A stretch of DNA of 7,948 bases, taken from the NCBI GenBank assembly GCA_000433095.1, contig HF991447.1:1-7948 (forward strand), read 5' to 3'. The position numbers and the translations under genes are program-made. Origin of the DNA: Clostridium sp. CAG:967 (GTDB taxonomy: Bacteria > Cyanobacteriota > Vampirovibrionia > Gastranaerophilales > Gastranaerophilaceae). The notes under the pieces are model-generated. The model was not told the DNA's origin and searched no databases. It saw only the letters and a program-made list of their open reading frames with translations. Shown here in pieces: positions 5,794 to 7,948 of this stretch; the stretch's first letter is position 1, and the number at the start of each line of letters is the position of its first letter.

Positions 5794-6465
5794 ATGGAAA
5801 ACTTTAAGAAAAAACATAAATACGAAGGCTTACTCATCGTTATTGAAGGGACTGACGGTTCCGGAAAATCAACACAGCTTGAACTTTTAAAACGTTCTTT
5901 GCAGGCACAATCTTACGGTGTTATGGTTTCAGAGTGGAAAACATCAAGATTAATTGCAAACGTCATTGATGATGCAAAAGACAGAAACCTTTTAAACGCA
6001 ACTACATACAGTTTACTGTATGCAGCTGACTTTGTAGACCGTTTGGAAAACCAGATTATTCCTGCTTTAAAATCAGGATTTATTGTACTTTTAGACAGAT
6101 ATTACTACACAGCTCTTGCTCGAGATGTTGTTCGGGGACAAGATATCGAATGGGTTAAAAACTTATACGAATATGCGCCTGAACCCGATCTGGTATTCTA
6201 TCTTGATATGCCTGTTGATGTCCTTTTGAAAAGAATTATCGGAACAACAGGACTTGATTTCTACGAAAGCGGCAGGGATGTCGGATTTTCTACAGATTTT
6301 TACAAAAGTTTTGAAATTTATCAAAAAAAATGTCTGGAAGAATATAACAATATGAAATCAGAATATAATTTCAAAAGTATTGACGGCACAAAATCCGTTG
6401 AAGAAATCCATAATTATATGAATAAAGAAGTACAAAAAGTGCTTGATTCAGGAGTGTTATATTAA
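5794..6465 (+). CDS. thymidylate kinase-family nucleotide kinase, paralogue B
   Basis: A 223-residue tandem paralogue of the preceding kinase, starting directly after its stop codon with AAAGGAG (5776-5782) eleven bases upstream. Walker A is G-T-D-G-S-G-K-S-T (19-27), and D-R-Y-Y-Y-T-A (101-107) and P-D-L-V-F-Y-L-D (131-138) align without gaps to the first copy. It shares the E-W signature (S-E-W-K-T-S, 46-51) in place of E-P-G-G. The lid differs: Arg152 and Lys155 of copy A are Thr and Asp here, while Arg147 and F-Y-E-S-G (156-160) remain. This may change activity or substrate, or make it the partner in a heterodimer, as Tmk enzymes are dimers. It is the last gene of the ilvC unit; no convincing terminator follows in the 138-base gap. 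Confidence 0.82.
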   Translation: MENFKKKHKYEGLLIVIEGTDGSGKSTQLELLKRSLQAQSYGVMVSEWKTSRLIANVIDDAKDRNLLNATTYSLLYAADFVDRLENQIIPALKSGFIVLLDRYYYTALARDVVRGQDIEWVKNLYEYAPEPDLVFYLDMPVDVLLKRIIGTTGLDFYESGRDVGFSTDFYKSFEIYQKKCLEEYNNMKSEYNFKSIDGTKSVEEIHNYMNKEVQKVLDSGVLY

Positions 6466-6529
6466 CTGATATCCTGTTTATATCTTAAATTGTTACGGAA
6501 ATAAATAAAAATTTACGTTGTGAAACATT

Positions 6530-6567
6530 TTGCGCCATAAGGCATGTTTTATGATAAATTAGATAAT
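6530..6567 (+). promoter_or_regulatory. possible promoter region of the winged-helix gene
   Basis: The 138-base gap between the kinase and the next gene holds several -10-like words: TATGAT (6550-6555), GATAAA (6553-6558) and GATAAT (6562-6567). TTGCGC (6530-6535) lies 17 bases before GATAAA, but matches only half of a -35 consensus. A promoter here is expected because the next gene has a long leader and its own strong ribosome-binding site. Which element is used cannot be decided by eye. Confidence 0.3.
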
Positions 6568-6603
6568 GTAAAGAGACACATACAGTTTTAAGGAGATTAA
6601 TGA

Positions 6604-7221
6604 ATGTCTGAATATTTGAGCAAAGAAGAGATTAAGCAATGGAGAAGCTCATTAGAAAAGATTACATTAGAGGAATACGCTGCCAGATTAGGGAAAAAAA
6701 TTGAAGAAACCAAACCGACAAATGATTTAATTGATATCGTGCTTAAAGGTAAACCTGTGGTTTCTAATACAGAAGAATATAAACAAACACGTACTGAAAG
6801 ATTAAGCTCAATTGCCGAACGTGCTTATGAAAGAGAAAGAGAAATTGCTCCAGGCCCGTTCTCAATTAATAAAATACTTACAGACGAAACTCCTGTTAAA
6901 GTTGAAAAAACTGAAAAGAAAACTGTACCGGCTAAAAAAGCTGCACCAAAATCAATTAAAAAAGAAAAAGAAACAGTTAGTGCAGAAACTTTAAGAGATG
7001 AAGTAAGAATTGTTTTCAAAAAAGCTCTTACTGATAGAGAACAAAAAGTTTTTGATCACTTCGTAGAACATAAAAACAAAATCGTTTATGCAAAAGATTT
7101 AGCAACACTTTTAGATTTGCCCAGAGATTACGTTTATAAATATATTAAAAATTTAAGAGCTAAAATTGAAGGCGAAAATCTTAAAAATGCTGACAAAGGC
7201 GGTTTTATTTTAAACATTTAG
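6604..7221 (+). CDS. winged-helix DNA-binding protein of unknown role
   Basis: A 205-residue soluble protein that I do not recognise as a named family. The N-terminal part (1-90) is highly charged and mostly helical, with no receiver or other catalytic motif visible. Residues 96-125 are a Lys/Ala/Pro/Glu-rich linker (A-K-K-A-A-P-K and similar), probably disordered. Residues 139-205 resemble the OmpR/PhoB-type output domain: A-L-T-D-R-E-Q-K-V-F-D-H-F (141-153), I-V-Y-A-K-D-L-A-T-L-L (160-170), a likely recognition helix D-Y-V-Y-K-Y-I-K-N-L-R-A-K-I (175-188), and the wing ending K-G-G-F-I-L. A DNA-binding regulator or nucleoid-associated role is likely but inferred. The ATG has AAGGAG (6590-6595) eight bases upstream. 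It is monocistronic, closed by the hairpin at 7245-7282. Confidence 0.7.
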   Translation: MSEYLSKEEIKQWRSSLEKITLEEYAARLGKKIEETKPTNDLIDIVLKGKPVVSNTEEYKQTRTERLSSIAERAYEREREIAPGPFSINKILTDETPVKVEKTEKKTVPAKKAAPKSIKKEKETVSAETLRDEVRIVFKKALTDREQKVFDHFVEHKNKIVYAKDLATLLDLPRDYVYKYIKNLRAKIEGENLKNADKGGFILNI

Positions 7222-7244
7222 TCATAATCAAATTCACTTTGAAT

Positions 7245-7282
7245 AAAAAATCACTCACCGGAAACAGTGAGTGATTTTTTTT
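7245..7282. terminator. bidirectional rho-independent terminator
   Basis: TCACTCAC (7251-7258) pairs with GTGAGTGA (7267-7274) around an 8-base loop. Eight T (7275-7282) follow on the plus strand. The six A before the stem (7245-7250) give a T-run on the minus strand. The hairpin sits between the convergent ends of the winged-helix gene (7221) and the pilin-like gene (7285), and can terminate both. Confidence 0.92.
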
Positions 7283-7284
7283 AT

Positions 7285-7948
7285 TTAATATGTCATCTGC
7301 CAGTTATCATTTAAGATTTTACCGAAACAGCCTCTACCATAACTTGACGAAAAACAATTTTCATCATATAAATCATTTCTTATATCTGTTAAAGAAGCAT
7401 CCCCGGTACAAATACCTTTGGACTTACATTCAGGAGTTGCTCCATAAACGTCAATTGAGCCGTCATCATAAAATTCTGCAAAGAATAAATCACGACCTCC
7501 AATATTCGGACCTTTCGGACCGTTTATGTCGATTAGCATATGACCATAATATGATGTAACATCACCAACCGTAATTTGATATACCGAGGGACGATCCAAC
7601 AAAATTCCTGCTCCGCTTGAAAGCAATACACTTCCACTCTCACCCCAGTTACCTCCTTGAAAAGATTTTCCGCTTAAACTTTTATAACTAGCTGCAAAAC
7701 AAGGTTCTTTAACATAAGTATCACAGTCACTTATAACTTTAAAATAATCCTTAAGAAAAGTTTTCATTTTGGCACTGCTTGTAAGACCTGCTTCACGTAA
7801 ATTTATAGCATTATTATCATTCATATATTTCAAAGATGCCTGCTGAATTTCGTTATAAACCTTATGCAACTGGGTTACATACGTTTTTCTCTGATGATTC
7901 TGCATCAAAGAAGGTACGGTCATTGCTGAAACTACTCCGATTATCCCC
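7285..7948 (-). CDS. type IV pilin/pseudopilin-like protein, 5'-truncated by the window
   Basis: The frame stays open to the right edge: before the Met at 7923 it reads G-I-I-G-V-V-S-A, so that Met is internal and 220 codons are visible. This is the hydrophobic end of a type IV pilin N-terminal helix, followed by T-V-P-S-L-M-Q-N and an amphipathic stretch (Y-V-T-Q-L-H-K-V-Y-N-E-I-Q-Q-A). The prepilin peptidase site should lie just outside the window. Counting from the Met, the globular domain has D-I-N-G-P-K-G-P-N (132-140), G-R-D (143-145) and a final D-D-G-S-I-D-V-Y-G strand (153-161). Six cysteines (67, 75, 166, 172, 190, 199) could form disulfides outside the cell. It is probably a type II secretion or pilus-like subunit exported to the cell surface; which machine it belongs to cannot be told. 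The gene ends three bases from the shared terminator. Confidence 0.85.
   Translation of the reverse strand, partial: GIIGVVSAMTVPSLMQNHQRKTYVTQLHKVYNEIQQASLKYMNDNNAINLREAGLTSSAKMKTFLKDYFKVISDCDTYVKEPCFAASYKSLSGKSFQGGNWGESGSVLLSSGAGILLDRPSVYQITVGDVTSYYGHMLIDINGPKGPNIGGRDLFFAEFYDDGSIDVYGATPECKSKGICTGDASLTDIRNDLYDENCFSSSYGRGCFGKILNDNWQMTY

Noticed and set aside
6468..6484. Inverted repeat GATAT/ATATC after kinase B as a terminator
   Set aside because: Only a 5-bp, mostly A/T stem and no T-run after it; too weak to call.
6600..6611. Four-codon mini frame (M-N-V-stop) overlapping the start of the winged-helix gene
   Set aside because: Only four bases from the SD, where eight suits the ATG at 6604 better; probably chance, although it could slightly dampen translation.
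6812..6994. Lys/Leu-rich plus-strand open frame inside the winged-helix gene
   Set aside because: Out-of-frame reading of the linker-coding region; its low-complexity composition comes from the A-rich codons.
7290..7559. Plus-strand open frame after the terminator
   Set aside because: Antisense to the pilin-like gene, placed directly behind a terminator, with no ribosome-binding site.

Overview
The window is an AT-rich bacterial chromosome segment with closely packed genes, short intergenic gaps and clear Shine-Dalgarno (SD) sites. The best guess at the host is a gut Gastranaerophilales (Melainabacteria/Vampirovibrionia, the non-photosynthetic cyanobacterial relatives). This rests mainly on the type IV pilin-like protein at the right edge, whose junction motif (GIIGVVSAMTVPSLM) and 'DINGPKGPN..GRD' motif resemble the pilin-like families abundant in that group. 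It is recognition from memory, not a database result. No mobile element, CRISPR array, tRNA or rRNA was seen, and no gene-free stretch exceeds 300 bases.

Left part, minus strand (1-2131). Two zinc-dependent medium-chain dehydrogenases (MDR superfamily) are read as an operon in the order 2101->1121 then 1124->84, joined by a 4-base ATGA overlap. Immediately downstream, a strong promoter (TTGAAA, 17 bases, TGT-TATAAT) overlaps the last stop codon and leads to a new minus-strand gene. Only nine codons of that gene are visible, and they run into a tract of at least eight G at the window edge.

Middle part, plus strand (2135-6465). A two-domain GNAT-like acetyltransferase gene has a near-consensus promoter that places the transcription start on the A of its ATG, so its mRNA is probably leaderless. 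A separate promoter then drives a tight four-gene unit: ilvC (ketol-acid reductoisomerase, branched-chain amino acid synthesis), a YhaM-type OB-fold/HD-domain 3'-5' exoribonuclease, and two tandem thymidylate-kinase-family paralogues. The junctions are a 1-base gap, a 13-base overlap and a 0-base gap. Both kinases lack the E-P-G-G motif of ordinary Tmk and share an E-W motif in its place, so their substrate is open. An exoribonuclease releasing 5'-nucleotides next to two nucleotide-monophosphate kinases suggests a nucleotide-recycling theme, which is inference.

Right part (6530-7948). A plus-strand gene of unknown role has an N-terminal helical region, a Lys/Ala/Pro-rich linker and a C-terminal winged-helix domain resembling OmpR/PhoB output domains. 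It ends at a hairpin with T-runs on both strands, which serves as a shared terminator with the convergent pilin-like gene. The pilin-like gene enters from the right edge and is 5'-truncated by the window.
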